Positions 1 through 15,115 of a stretch of DNA of 64,000 bases are shown here, piece after piece (position 1 is the first letter of the stretch; each line of letters starts with the position of its first letter). Under the pieces are notes generated by a model, which saw nothing but the letters and a program-made list of their open reading frames with translations, was not told the DNA's origin and made no database searches. The DNA lies in the NCBI GenBank assembly GCA_038025085.1, contig CM076152.1, forward strand, positions 32,801,501 to 32,865,500, written 5' to 3'. This stretch comes from Tetragonia tetragonoides. Its lineage: Eukaryota > Streptophyta > Magnoliopsida > Caryophyllales > Aizoaceae. A program made the translations under genes and the position numbers.

Positions 1-205
1 ATATCTTCTTGCTTACTATAAAAGGCAAAAATCAGTTTCGACAGCTTTGGATTTGCTATCTCAATTATGATATTTCTATCTTTAGAGAAGAAATATATTT
101 TCCTTTGGGCACGGGTGTCAGTGACGATGGATTGGAACCTTCGATGTCGTGGTTCGTAGCCATATGTTGTAGTCCTTTGTTATTAATCATTACAAATACA
201 ATGAT
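1..205. other. No gene recognised at window start
   Basis: About 200 bases without a convincing coding region. The short open frame at 9-209 has no recognisable domain and runs into the LTR-like repeat that begins near 206. Nothing else is supported. Confidence 0.4.
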
Positions 206-686
206 ATAGTAGAAATAATGCAAAGAATTGACTCACTGTACATGAAAGCACTACAACAAAAATGAGAATAGGCAACACATAAAATGCCAACAATTTTTCA
301 ACCATTACCTTTGGTTATCTAAGGCGACAGTTTTCTTGTGTTGCATGATTTGTTTGCAACGCTATAAAATCTGTTGCTTTATACATGATAAGGCAACAAT
401 TACATCAACTGTTGTCCATTTCTTACATAAGGCAACAGTTACTGAAAAAGTTGCATTTAATGACAACAATATATTTGTTGTTGCCTTATAACACAACACT
501 TATTATTTTGTTGCTTGTTTAGGCAACAGTTTGGACAACATAGGTAACACATGTTAAAATGTTGCCTCCATGTGTGTTATTATCTTTAGCTATTAAAGTG
601 ATGTATGCCAAAATAAATTCTTATTTTACCCCAACTTGTAATCAATGGCATGATAACACTTTTAAGTATGATGAATTTAACATCAA

Positions 687-703
687 TAATAATAATAATA
701 ATA

Positions 704-789
<86 letters not shown>
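687..789. repeat. (TAA)n microsatellite, about 100 bp
   Basis: About 34 AAT/TAA units with one or two interruptions near the left edge, inside the CACTA element. The poly-Asn, poly-Leu and poly-Ile open frames across it are artefacts of the repeat. Confidence 0.95.
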
Positions 790-1380
790 CCATTGTTCAT
801 TTCAATTTGTAGTCGTAATAGTAGATAATAACTAAATAAACTCATCATAATAAGTGCGCGTCAACATGTCCATTAAACTCAGTGTTTTTGGGGGTGGGGA
901 AGAGTTAAAACTCAGAGAAGACACGTACTAGTACTTTAGAATATATTGACAAAATTAGCTCGATAAATAAAACCTAGTAATGAGGTTGTTTGCAGAATAC
1001 TCGTTATACGTAGAAAAATTCCATTAAGTCCTATATAGAAAGGAAACTTTGGATTTAGATAATGTCAATTTTGACCCTTAAAATAAAACTAATCTCAAAA
1101 TAGAATATGAATGTCAATAATCTAGGTGTACACTTGTTTTTCAATGTACTCCATACAACACAAGGATAATCTAAATCAATAAAACAAAAAAAACTCGGTT
1201 ATACTTGTTGCAAAATATGTTAACAAATTTTTAAAAAAAATTGAGGGAAAAGTGAACTATTGAAGATAATAAGATTCTACCCAAAACAAAAAGAAGAAAA
1301 AAAGATAAAGGAATTGAAATTCGTAAGATAAAAATATGTACTAAATAAATTAATAACAAAAACTTGACATGAAACAAAAG

Positions 1381-1580
1381 TTAGCTTGCTGGTTGAGTAG
1401 TCCTTTCTTGAAGGTATTTACACTTGGTTGTTTGAAGGTGTTTACACTTGGTTGCAGGTTCAAATCCCACCAAAGTCATGTGGGCATTACTTTAAGAGGT
1501 ATTAGTTGTGTATAGTGTAAAGGTTCTTGGAAGAGGAATGACAGGTTGGTTGGTATACGCATGAATTAAATTTTTTTTCC
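1381..1580 (+). mobile_element. Probable tRNA-derived SINE inside CACTA element
   Basis: TAGCTTGCTGGTTGAGTAG near 1382 resembles a pol III A box and GGTTCAAATCCCACC near 1456 a B box, in the order and spacing expected of a tRNA-derived head. A 24-bp unit (CTTGAAGGTATTTACACTTGG type) is duplicated between the boxes, and the segment ends in a T run near 1570. No clear target duplication was found, so both ends are approximate. It could also be a decayed tRNA pseudogene. Confidence 0.5.
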
Positions 1581-3045
1581 CTCGTATAATTTATTTATTT
1601 AATTATTTTTGGCCAACATCGCAACGATTATATGTAGCCTTCTAATTGTAAAGGTAACAATTTTAAGATTGTTGCTAAAAGTGGCAACGGTAGCAGACTG
1701 TTGCCTTTGTAAAACCATTGCCTAAGGTACATTTTAGGTTTATCTTTAGAAACCGTTGCCTATTATGCAAGAATTGTTGCCTTAGGAAAAGGCAACGGAG
1801 GCAAATGCAACGCACTAGGTTTGTTGCCTTAGACACAAGGCAACAGTTTTTTGATATTTGACAATGGTTTTTGAATGTTATCTTTGGTGCTTTTTGTTGT
1901 AGTGAAGTCTTGACACGTATGTATATAGACAATAGGAGCATCACTTAATTACAGCTCAAGTCCTATTAGAACTCCTATTTATAGTTTGAGTCCCTAGTTG
2001 TACTCTATTACGCCGCTCAAGTTGGTCGTGCGGGTGCACAAACATATTAGACGTAAGAAAATGAAACTGTTGCGAAGACAAAGCTTTAGTCAAAATATCA
2101 GCAAGTTGAAACCGAGTAGGGATGTAACGAACAATAAGATCACCATGAGCAATACTTTATCTAACAAAAACGATCAACAACTTTAATGTGCTAGTTGCGA
2201 TCATGAAAAACTGGATTCGTAGTGAGATAAGTGGCACTGAGATTGTTGCACATCACACGAACTGACTGAGAATGAAGGATCCCGTACTCAGCCAAAAGTT
2301 GGCGAACGCAAAGTGTATCTGCAATAGTGTAGCCAATAATTATGTATTATGCTTCTGTAGAGGACTTGGAAAAGTAGATTGTTACTTATTGCACTAGGAG
2401 ATCAAATTATTTCCCTAGAAAATGGCATAACCTGTGGTAGAGCGGCAATTATCGGACAACTGGGCCAATCAACATCTGAGTAGACAACCTTTAAAGTAGG
2501 AACCTTCGACGGACGAAAATAAATGTCATGATCATTGAGATCCTACAAATATTTTTATATCCTATGAACTGCACGAAAGTGAGTAGTACGAGGGGCATAT
2601 ATATAAATTGTGAAGCACCGTTATCAGCAAAAGCAATGCCAGGTCTAATTTATTTTCTTTGAGTCCTACACATGTTTCAAACCGTGATCTTGCAGGCAAT
2701 TCATCTTCTGAACCAATAGTAGTAAACAACTATATAATCCGTCAAATTTGCTTTCTTCATGGCCATTGAAGGCCACTTGTTCTGAACGTTTAAATACTAG
2801 TACAACTATTACTCCTGCCTATGATGTTGTTGGCGACGGGAACACACCCGAAACCAGCGTTTGTTCCTTGTGGCAAAAGAAGAAAAAAAGATTTTTTTTC
2901 TTTTAGCGTTTTTCGGTATTTAGGATCGTTACTCTGATACCAAATGGTAGAAATAATGAGAGAATCGGCTCACCCCAACTGGCATGTATATATATATTTA
3001 GACAATAGAAAAATTTAAAGTTTGAATCCTAGTTGTAGTTGATAT

Positions 3046-4009
3046 CAAGTAGTCTGCAAATCAATCTCAAGATGAACGGGCAGCTTGCGATTCATGTCGG
3101 CTCGCTCAATTAAATCAATAATACCGAGTTAGTCATATTTTATCCACAAGATGAACAAGTATACATTTATATAGCATCTTTTTCATTGGTTGATTATTGA
3201 TGATTGTCCACAAGATCACCTATACTTAAGTGAAAAGTTGATCCCTAGCTAACTTAAGGATACAGATATAGAAAGCCTAAAGGAACACCTAACTTTTAGC
3301 ATCAATCTCAGCCACCAAAATTTTCTCTCATGTAGTCATGTTGTATTGTATTGATTTCTGTAGCCTTCCCGAATAAGGCTGAAAATATGGGTAGGACATG
3401 GAGAAAGAAATGGCCGACTTTGCTGCAAACAAAGCAAAAGTCATGTTCGCTACATGAATTTGAAAGCCGTGCTTGATGTTTTCCTTTTGGAAAGGGCTAC
3501 CTATACACCCTGTGTAATATACACCCTCTTGTCTCCTGTGAGACGGAGGATAAATTTGCCTCTTCTCCTTGGAATTTCAGGAGATAATATGGGTATGGTA
3601 AAAATGGGGAAAAAGGAGGGAGATGAGAGAGATAGACACAAAAAAAGGGGGACAAGATAATGTATATTACACAAAGTGTACGGCTAACTTAGTTGTTTCC
3701 TTTTTGGACCACCCTGCATGCACGAGTTGACATATCCATAATCAATCCAAGACCTTACAATGAGGAGATTTAGCCAAGAAAATATACGACTATAAAACTC
3801 AGTATATAAATACGCTCATTTAAAGAAGCATGTGCCTTTGAAATCCAATAGGACTGTTCAAGAAATGGGTCTCTTCACTCGTCCTCGGACCTCGGTATAT
3901 ACCTAGCATTTTTAATATTATAATTTAAAGGTATGTTTTTTTCCAATTACTTTGATTTACTTCCGTTTTCAGGTCATTGATCTAGTTTTTCGTTGATATG
4001 TAGGATGTG
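3046..4009. other. Gene-free stretch, no recognisable element
   Basis: AT-rich sequence with only short chance frames. The 68-aa frame at 3454-3660 has no domain signature and an A/G-rich tail. Nothing else is supported. Confidence 0.4.
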
Positions 4010-4380
4010 TTCTTTTTTACTTATTGAACATTACTTAATCTGTAGAAATCAGTGGTAAGACCTTATTGAATCAGTGAGAACCAGTAGCAGAACCTGACTT
4101 AATCAGTGGATATCAGTGGCAGGATCTTACCCAATCAATGAGAATAAATGGAAAATGACAAATTCTTTCTCACAGAATCAGTGGTAGGACCTTACTGAAT
4201 CAGTAACGAGACCTTACCCAATCAGTGGAAATCAGTGGCAAGACCTTACTCAATCATGAGAATCAGTGGAAATCCGTGGAAAAAAAACGCACCCTTACTA
4301 TTCATCAGTTTAGCGAAGTTCAGTTTAGTGAAATTCAGTTCAGTTTGGTGGAATTAAAACATCCAAACATACCAAGACTC
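4010..4380. repeat. Dispersed MITE-like repeat with internal AATCAGTGG/ACCTTAC units
   Basis: Degenerate units built on AATCAGTGG ... GGACCTTACT recur about every 35-45 bp between 4035 and 4275, followed by TTCAGTTTAGTG-type units to 4350. The same family lies in the opposite orientation at about 11385-11665 (units like GATTCAGTAAGGTCTTG). It starts with a GTGTTCTTTT motif that both copies share. No transposase or clear target duplication was seen. Confidence 0.55.
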
Positions 4381-4650
4381 AAGTTTAGGGAAAAAGATTG
4401 TATATACTTCAAAAGTGAGTAGTTCTGCATATTACAAGATGAGAGATGGAAATAGGTCTAATTTTAACGCTGCATAAGGTTTGATCGAAGGTGAAAGGAG
4501 TGCTCTCTTTACATAAAATCTAACCACCCCTGTAAAGCCAAGGGGGAGAGAGCTCCTCCAAAAGAAAAGGCATATCACATAATGGTATTTTACACTTAAG
4601 ACATTCTTCCTATACGACATACAGTGTAGAAACTTTTTTACTCGAGTCTC

Positions 4651-8773
<4,123 letters not shown>

Positions 8774-8997
8774 TAAACTTAAAATTCAAAATTAGAATTA
8801 ATTAAAATTAAAATTAAAATTAATTAGTTGACTAATAATATTTGTTGTTTCACTAGATTGAGTTTGTGGGGTTTTTTTGTTAGAAAATGGGATTCAAAAA
8901 AGATGAAATTGAGAAATGTGGATTGTTGCAAATTCAGTGGATTTTGAGCTTTTGAGAAATGGGAAGTGATTTTTTTGAGATTGATGAAGTTGTGGGT

Positions 8998-9144
8998 GTT
9001 TATATAGAGTTGTGGGTTTTTTTTTTCCGGGTCATATGATCTAAAAGTATATCCTTTGATTTGACGACACGTCTCCTTTTGTGCTACGTGGAGAGAGAAT
9101 AGCGGTTGGAGAATGGGGCGGCTGAGATTTCTCGGTAGCACGTG
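8998..9144 (-). promoter_or_regulatory. BAM1 core promoter: TATA box and ACGT/G-box elements
   Basis: On the minus strand CTCTATATAAA (9008-8998) is a good TATA box about 230 bp upstream of the BAM1 ATG, implying a 5' UTR near 200 nt. Further upstream are an ABRE-like CTACGTGG on the plus strand near 9085-9092 and a perfect G-box CACGTG at 9139-9144. Such elements bind bZIP/bHLH factors. This fits the known osmotic and ABA response of BAM1, but function here is inferred from position alone. Confidence 0.55.
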
Positions 9145-9224
9145 AACATGAAGATGACGGTGGGGAATGCGCGTGAAAGTTCAAAGATTTGTTTCTTTGT
9201 TCTATCATCTTTGCCTTTGCGACA

Positions 9225-9507
9225 CATGAGAAATTATTGCATAGTCTAGAAGCATTACTTTCTTCTCTCACAAAATAAGTAAAATTTACCGTAAATTTAA
9301 ATTGATAATTTTTTATTTTGTGAAAGGAGTGAGTAATATTTCTGGACTACACAATAATTACTAGTGACACAGGATAGGGAGAAATTATTGCAATACTCTG
9401 AGAGCATTACTCGGCTGCCTATTTCACAAAATGGGTGATAAAATGGACTTTACTTATTTCGTGAGAGGAGACATCAATAATCTTAGACCATGCAATAATT
9501 TCTCATG
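9225..9507. mobile_element. MITE with 18-28 bp terminal inverted repeats upstream of BAM1
   Basis: CATGAGAAATTATTGCAT at 9225 is exactly inverted at the right end (ATGCAATAATTTCTCATG, ending 9507), and the similarity continues inward (AGTCTAGA against TCTTAGAC). Internally the element looks like two related halves: GAGAAATTATTGCA recurs near 9380 and CACAATAATTACT near 9349. No coding capacity. The superfamily was not determined. Confidence 0.65.
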
Positions 9508-10826
9508 AATAGAGGGTAGACCTGACAAACGGCTTGATATGGAGGGTAGACCTGATAAGTGGATTGATCAATTATTTGGGTTTGGATCATAAGTAATAAG
9601 TCAGATTATTTTCAGGTCGGGTCACTATCAGGTTGTGTTCAGGTCGGTTATTCGGTCAAAACAGTGTTTGGTTTCACAAATTTCAAGTCAGATTCAAGTC
9701 ATTAGCAAGTTGAATTAATAGCAATTCGAACATTTTCGAGTCAAATTTCGGTCGAATTTTAAGTAGGTCGAATTCAAATAAGGTCAAATTTTACTAACTC
9801 TATTAAGGGCAAGAAAACTATCGAGTACCAAAGTATTATATAGAACTTAATTGAAAAAAATTAAATTCCGTGAATTCAATTTCAAGTTTCCACTAGTACA
9901 CTATTCAATAGATATCCGATTGGTCAGTTGGGCTCAATCCGGAGTTCAAGAATTTTTATTTTTTTTTGGATTGGTAGAGTTCAAGAATTTCTTTTTTTTT
10001 TTGAGAAAAAGTTCAAGAATTTCTGTATAAACGCAAAGGAGCAAAAGCATTTTTTGAAAATGTTGGATTGGGTAATAAGATAAGGACACGTTTATGAGTT
10101 ATGACGGGATTGGTCACGTGTCCCGGGGTTTGTGGATGAAGGTGGGTGAGGTTTGTTTTTTTATTGGCCGACTATTGGTCGTCTTTAAGCTCTGTTTTTT
10201 TAACGAAATGGTGCGGGACAATAAGTAAAAGAACAAATTAGAACAGATTGCAATGAAACTGAATGGAATAACGTGTCGTGAATTTTTTAAAACTATGTGA
10301 GACAAAATAAAATACAAAATGTAGCACAAAATGAAATAGAACGAAACAAAATAGAACAAAACGAAACCAAATAAAACATAACAAAATGCAGCATAAAAAC
10401 GATAAAAAGAACCGGGCCTACTAGCTACGGCTGCCTAAGACCTTTGAATTTGAAGGAAAGGATGATAGAGAGAGAGTGAGAAAGAGTGGGGACACGTGGC
10501 AGGAAATGGGGTGACATAAGGATGGTATTGATAGTGCCACGGTTTGGATGAGTGAGAACTGAGATGAAAGGTGAGATAGAGAAAGAGAGTGAGTCCAAGG
10601 AGTTTGGCAGGTGTCTCCAGCATAAAGATGAAGATGCTGGTGGATTCTACTAGGATCTCTCCATATCATTTGAAGATATTTTTATTTTGTTTATACAGTA
10701 TTATTTTTGAGGTTGGAAAGTAGTCTTATTAACGAACGGTTACACTTTTTGGGTTTGGGATGTTGTTCCTTTCATGTGTGTTCCTTGACCCTACAAATAT
10801 CCAGAGAGAGAAATTATTAGTGTAAG
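9508..10826. other. Gene-free stretch with degenerate GTCGGGTCA-type low-complexity DNA
   Basis: 9520-9790 has loosely repeated CAGGTCGGGTCA/AGTCAAATTTC words. The part after 9900 is AT-rich with A-, T- and AAAATA-rich runs, including degenerate AACAAAAT-type repeats at 10290-10390. Chance frames only. I see no gene. Confidence 0.45.
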
Positions 10827-11342
10827 AATGCGTTTTTTCAGGGTTGAATTTATTTTAATTAAATTAAATTTAATATTATTAAATTAAACTGTACTGAATT
10901 TAATATTATTAAACTGAATGTTATTGAACTGAACTGGGCACTACTAAAGTGAATTAAACATAACTGGATATATGAAACAAAAAGTATGTTTCTGAATTCA
11001 GCACCATTGAACTGAATTGAATATCATTAACTAATTGAAAATCTAAATTGACACATGAACTGAATTGAATTGACCGTGTAATCTCTAAAAAATACACCCT
11101 AAATGTGGGTACGTTTGTTAGAGCTTACACGAACAGTTCAGTTCAGTTAATGTGTCAATTCAGTGATTTCAAATTCAGTTAAATGATGTTCAGTTGAGTT
11201 TAGTGGTTCTGAGTTTGGAAACATACTTTTTGTCTCACATATCAAGTTGTATTCAATTCAATTTAGTGGTGTCCACTTCAGTTCAATAATATCTAGTTTA
11301 GTGATGTTCAGTTCTGGTTTCAACTCTAACAACAAACGCACC
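10827..11342. repeat. Long inverted repeat (foldback MITE), arms of about 240 bp
   Basis: The left arm 10827-11085 and right arm 11106-11342 are imperfect reverse complements. GAAACAAAAAGTATGTTTCTGA in the left arm pairs with GGAAACATACTTTTTGTCTC in the right, and GACACATGAACTGAATTGAA pairs with TTCAGTTAATGTGTCAATTC. The outer ends pair GCGTTTTTTCAGGGTTG with CAACTCTAACAACAAACGC. A transcript would fold into a long hairpin. No coding capacity. Confidence 0.75.
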
Positions 11343-11379
11343 ATGTGTAATATAAATGTGTAATGTGGTTGGGAATAGG

Positions 11380-11665
11380 GTTGTGTTCTTTTGCACTAAT
11401 AATTTTTATTGATTCAGTAAGGTCTTGATATTGATTTTCACTGAGTCAGTAAGGTTATGGCACTGGTTTTGTGAGTAGGGATATGTTCTTTTCCAATGAT
11501 CCCCACTCATTCATTAATGTCCTTTCAATGATTTCCACTTATTGGGTAAAGTCATGCCATTTATTCTCATTGATTCGGTAAGGTTTTGCCATTAAATTTC
11601 ATTAATTGAGTAATATCTTGCCACTGATTTTCAGTGATTAGGTAAGGTCCAATTAATTTAAAAGC
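11380..11665. repeat. Second, inverted copy of the AATCAGTGG/ACCTTAC repeat family
   Basis: TGATTCAGTAAGGTC-type units recur through 11410-11650, the reverse complement of the units at 4035-4275. Both copies carry a GTGTTCTTTT-like motif at one end. Likely a non-autonomous DNA element with internal tandem units. Confidence 0.5.
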
Positions 11666-11879
11666 ACACATCTAATACTTTGAGCACAATTTTCTCATAA
11701 ATTGGCGTACGTAAAAATTATGAAAATTATATATAGTGAAAATACTTTTCTATACGAATAACCTAACAAATATTCTTTCATATTTTGAATCTAATGAATA
11801 GTTTTTCCACAAATTGAGGTGAATTTAAACACGATGAACATCTAAAATGACACTTAAAAAAGAACGGGACACTTATAAT

Positions 11880-12339
11880 CCATGGTTTACTAACAAGGAC
11901 GTGCATCGCAGGGGATATAAAAGTAAATCATGACAATTGTTATATTGACATGTGACATCCATGTCATTGCATACATAGGCAATTATCATAATTACTTATG
12001 GACTACATAAGCACACAAATGTATAAATGTGTCGGTTGATAAAGTATATCAAGGTGGTGATTGTGAATCTACCATTTAACTATTTTTTTGAATAATTTTT
12101 TAAAGTATGAAAAAATATAAAATTAATTTATCCATTTAAATCCAAACAACTGTAATGCATGTCACATAAGCAACTTTATTGTACACATATCACAACTTTG
12201 ATTTTATACGGGTAACTCCATATTATTTATTATATACAGTATTGATAAATCATTAACCTATTTTCTTAATAGCATTCCAAATATATTTTCCAAAATAATA
12301 AAACTGCAAGCCTGTGCATCGCACGGGGCATACACCTAG
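11880..12339 (+). mobile_element. Helitron-type element, 3' end at 12339
   Basis: The right end reads CCTGTGCATCGCACGGGG followed by CATACACCTAG and then T. This is the plant Helitron 3' signature: a short GC hairpin (GTGC/GCAC stem) a few bases before CTAG, with insertion next to T. Upstream sequence at 12030-12130 (AATGTGTCGGTTGATAAAG...) is repeated at 22780-22860 in front of a second identical type of terminus. The left boundary is uncertain. No Rep/helicase frame, so non-autonomous. Confidence 0.6.
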
Positions 12340-14186
12340 TATATATATAAAACTGGATCATGCACGTTGCTGCATTGACACGTGTCATGCCATGTCAGCA
12401 TACCCAGTCAGCATCATATCCAGTAGTTAATTCTATGTCACCTAATTAATTAAATACATGCATGAACCCTGTAATCTAATTAAAGTATGATACATGAACA
12501 TAAACAACATAAACACGGTTCATGAACTTAACCTAAATTATACAAAAGACTACATCGAATTTAATAAGGGAGAATTGTCTCAAGTAATAATTTTTTATCA
12601 ATAATTTTTTTACATACATCTTGATTTTCTAAGTGATTTTATACCTGAGCAATATAGTAGAAAACAATTGTTAGGCATTACATGATTAAACCCTATGAAG
12701 ATGGAGAAACATAGTATTGGTAGAACGTGACCGTGAATAAGGTAGTCGTAAACTTAATTAATTTCTTCAATAATTATTTTAATTAAAAAAGAATGAGAAC
12801 ATTGATTGATATACTCAGATGGAGTCCAAATAACCGCTGCATACCAAATAATATGACGCATAAGAAATTTAACATATTAAATCGAAGTATGTTAAGAAAA
12901 TTAAAATTATATTGTAAAAGTATTTTCCAATACGAACCCAACAAATATTCTTTCATATTTTGAATCTAAATAGTTTTTCGTTTCCAATTTTCGATGTTGA
13001 ACTTTGACCACAATTTTCTCATAAATCGGAGTACGTGAAAATTATGAAAATTATATATGGTGAAAGTACTTTCAATACGAACCCAACAAATATTCTTTCA
13101 TATTTTGAATCTAAATAGTTTTTCCACAAATTCAGGTCAAATTAAACACGACGAACATCTAAAATGACACTTAAAAAGGACGGGACATTTATAATCCATG
13201 ATATACTAACAAGGTCGTGCATCGCAAGGGGTATAAAAGAAAAGCACGACAATTGTTGTATTGACATGTGGCGTCCATATCATTGCATACATAGGCGACA
13301 TATCATGATTAGATGTATTTACCTTAAAAAGTAGGCGAAGTTTAGTTACTGACTTACTACTCTCACTAACCATTGAAATTATATCATTAGTATTCATAAA
13401 AGCTACTGTTCCATTATTTAATGACTTAAGTTTCATAAACCATAAAAATAATTTTAATGTATTACGTCAATCGGCATATTTCAACGAGTAAGTATTAACT
13501 CATTAAGAATTTTCAAAAAAGAGAACATACTATAAAAATGAATCTAACGTGTACTAAAATTGGATCATACACACTGTTGTATTGGCACGTGTTCTGCATG
13601 TCGATCACCATATCCAATCATCATCATATCCAGAAGTTAATGCCAAATTAACCAATTAATGAGGATAATGAACCATGTTATCTAGTTAAATTAGGATATT
13701 TGGAACATATAAATATTTTTTTTGAGTGAAAGATACATGAACCATAATTAAACTTAAACTAAACTATGCTGAAAACTAGATAAAACGAATTTAATAAGGG
13801 AAAGTAGTCACAAGTAATAAATGCATAAAGTCTTCTAAAAAAAGAAGTAATAGATGCATAAAGACTTTAAAACTAATAGATAAATTTACGTATTATGCAT
13901 CTCAATCTTCAAAGTGATTTTGTACCCCAACAAAAAATACATGATTCATGGAGATCGAGCAATATGGTAAATTGGTAAAATAATGTGAATAAGAAAAATT
14001 AATTTATCTACATGGATCAGAATAATCGTTGCCACAACGCCCATAACACATTACATGACACACAAGTAAAATTATATAAAAAAATATTTAAACCAAAGAG
14101 AGATAAGAACCAATAGTAGTATATTGACTATTAATAAGGTAGGTAAATAAATCTATGGACTACATAAGTACACAAATGTGCAAATG
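12340..14186 (+). mobile_element. Helitron-derived repeats, AT-rich, interrupted at 14186
   Basis: 12345-12440 (ACTGGATCATGCACG...) and 13549-13640 (ATTGGATCATACACA...) are diverged copies of one unit. 11889-11990 and 13204-13310 (TACTAACAAGG.CGTGCATCGC) are copies of another. The last copy is cut by the LTR retrotransposon at 14187 and resumes at 22780, ending with the hairpin and CTAG at 23083. No coding capacity was found; individual element limits are uncertain. Confidence 0.5.
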
Positions 14187-14820
14187 TGATGCAGAAGCAT
14201 TTGAGGGCTTATCATCTTGCATAATAAAGCTATTAGTTAATTTCAGCATGCATTTAGTCCTAATTAATCTGTATAAGCACGATTAGTGTTAATTAAGCCT
14301 AGTTTGCATTTGTAATTTATTTTCCAGATTTGTAATAGCTTAAGTCACGTTTCCTAAGGGATAATAAGTCACATGCTGAGAGAGAAAGGCCTAGAGGACC
14401 ATTAAATCAAAGCATTTAATGTAGTGGTCCAAATAGTACAAGGTAACAGCTAGCTGTCGCTTTCAAGCCAGCTGTGCGCCTATTAGGAGCCTTGTGGTCC
14501 TCCCAACAGCTCTTTACTGAGCTTTGGGCAGTAATGATATATTCTAGGTGCTTCCTAGGTCATTTAGGAACCCTTTCCCCCACTATATATATGTAGAGGC
14601 GGCCTTGTAGCCGAAAAAAAGACGAAGACTATGATGATGAATATGAAAATGAGAGTGTTATCTCTTTTAAGCTTGGTTTATTCTTTCTCTAAAATACGTA
14701 GTGCTTAATTGCTTGAGTGTTCTTGAGAGGAGTAGGAAATCGAATGCTATTGTAATTAGTGTGGTGCTTAATTTGCTTTATCACTAGTTACTCTGGTTTT
14801 CGTCGATTTGATTCTTTCCT
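14187..14820 (+). repeat. 5' LTR, left part (before CACTA insertion)
   Basis: Matches 21935-22583 of the 3' LTR with a few small indels (for example TTTAAC missing near 14230) and scattered substitutions. CCCACTATATATATGTAG near 14580 is a likely TATA region of the LTR promoter. The LTR continues at 19738-19928 beyond the CACTA element. Confidence 0.9.
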
Positions 14821-14844
14821 CACAACAACAAAAATGCTATTTAA

Positions 14845-15115
14845 CCACGCTAAAAACCGTGCGTTTACCACACTTAAAAGTGTGGAAAAATATTTTTACT
14901 ACGCTTTGAAAAGCGTGACTAAAATCAGTGTGGATAATTTACCACGTTTTTTTTAGCCACGCTTTTATGCGTAGATAATTTTTCTTTTTTCTCCACAGTT
15001 TTATGTGTGGTAAGTTTATTCTCTCCACGCTTTTAAGCGTTATATTTTCGTAGGTGCCTTCCATTTATTTTGATGGCGGGAATCTTTTTACTGCGCTCAA
15101 AAGCGTGGCAAATAA
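14845..15115. repeat. CACTA left subterminal palindrome array (CCACGCTTTT/AAAAGCGTGG)
   Basis: At least six short inverted pairs such as CCACGCTAAAAACCGTGCG, CCACACTTAAAAGTGTGG, TACGCTTTGAAAAGCGTG and CCACGCTTTTAAGCGT. The same motifs recur at 19560-19705 at the other end. Such arrays are typical transposase-binding regions in CACTA elements. These copies are themselves hairpins with 6-8 bp stems. Confidence 0.75.

Larger units (their letters stand above)
249..1904. mobile_element. Non-autonomous CACTA DNA transposon (1656 bp)
   Basis: The left end reads CACTACAACAAAAATGAG and the right end is its inverted match (TTTTTGTTGTAGTG). Both are flanked by the trinucleotide AAG (246-248 and 1905-1907), the 3-bp target duplication typical of CACTA/En-Spm elements. 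The subterminal 200-300 bp on each side are packed with GGCAACAG / TTGTTGCC motifs in both orientations, as expected for transposase-binding subterminal repeats. There is no transposase frame, so it must move in trans. It contains a (TAA)n microsatellite and a SINE-like segment, and it sits in the LTR of the copia remnant. Confidence 0.85.
206..3045 (-). mobile_element. Decayed antisense Ty1/copia retrotransposon remnant with LTR-like ends
   Basis: Read on the minus strand, 2040-2600 gives broken copia pol: a stretch like the RNase H block (a copy of the usual YSDADW...STSGY region, here VYSDVDWPSC) and pieces of the following RNase H segment. CTCTGATACCAAA at 2932-2944 is the reverse complement of a tRNA-iMet primer binding site, so the element runs right to left. 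The sequence from 2945 (GGTAGAAATAATGAGAGAAT...) repeats the one at about 206-248 plus 1905-1990, which fits short LTRs on both sides. Many stops and frameshifts make it non-coding. The left LTR is split by the CACTA element at 249-1904. The outer ends are approximate. Confidence 0.6.

Noticed and set aside
559..848. Open frames with poly-Asn, poly-Leu and poly-Ile on both strands
   Set aside because: Pure translation of the (TAA)n microsatellite.
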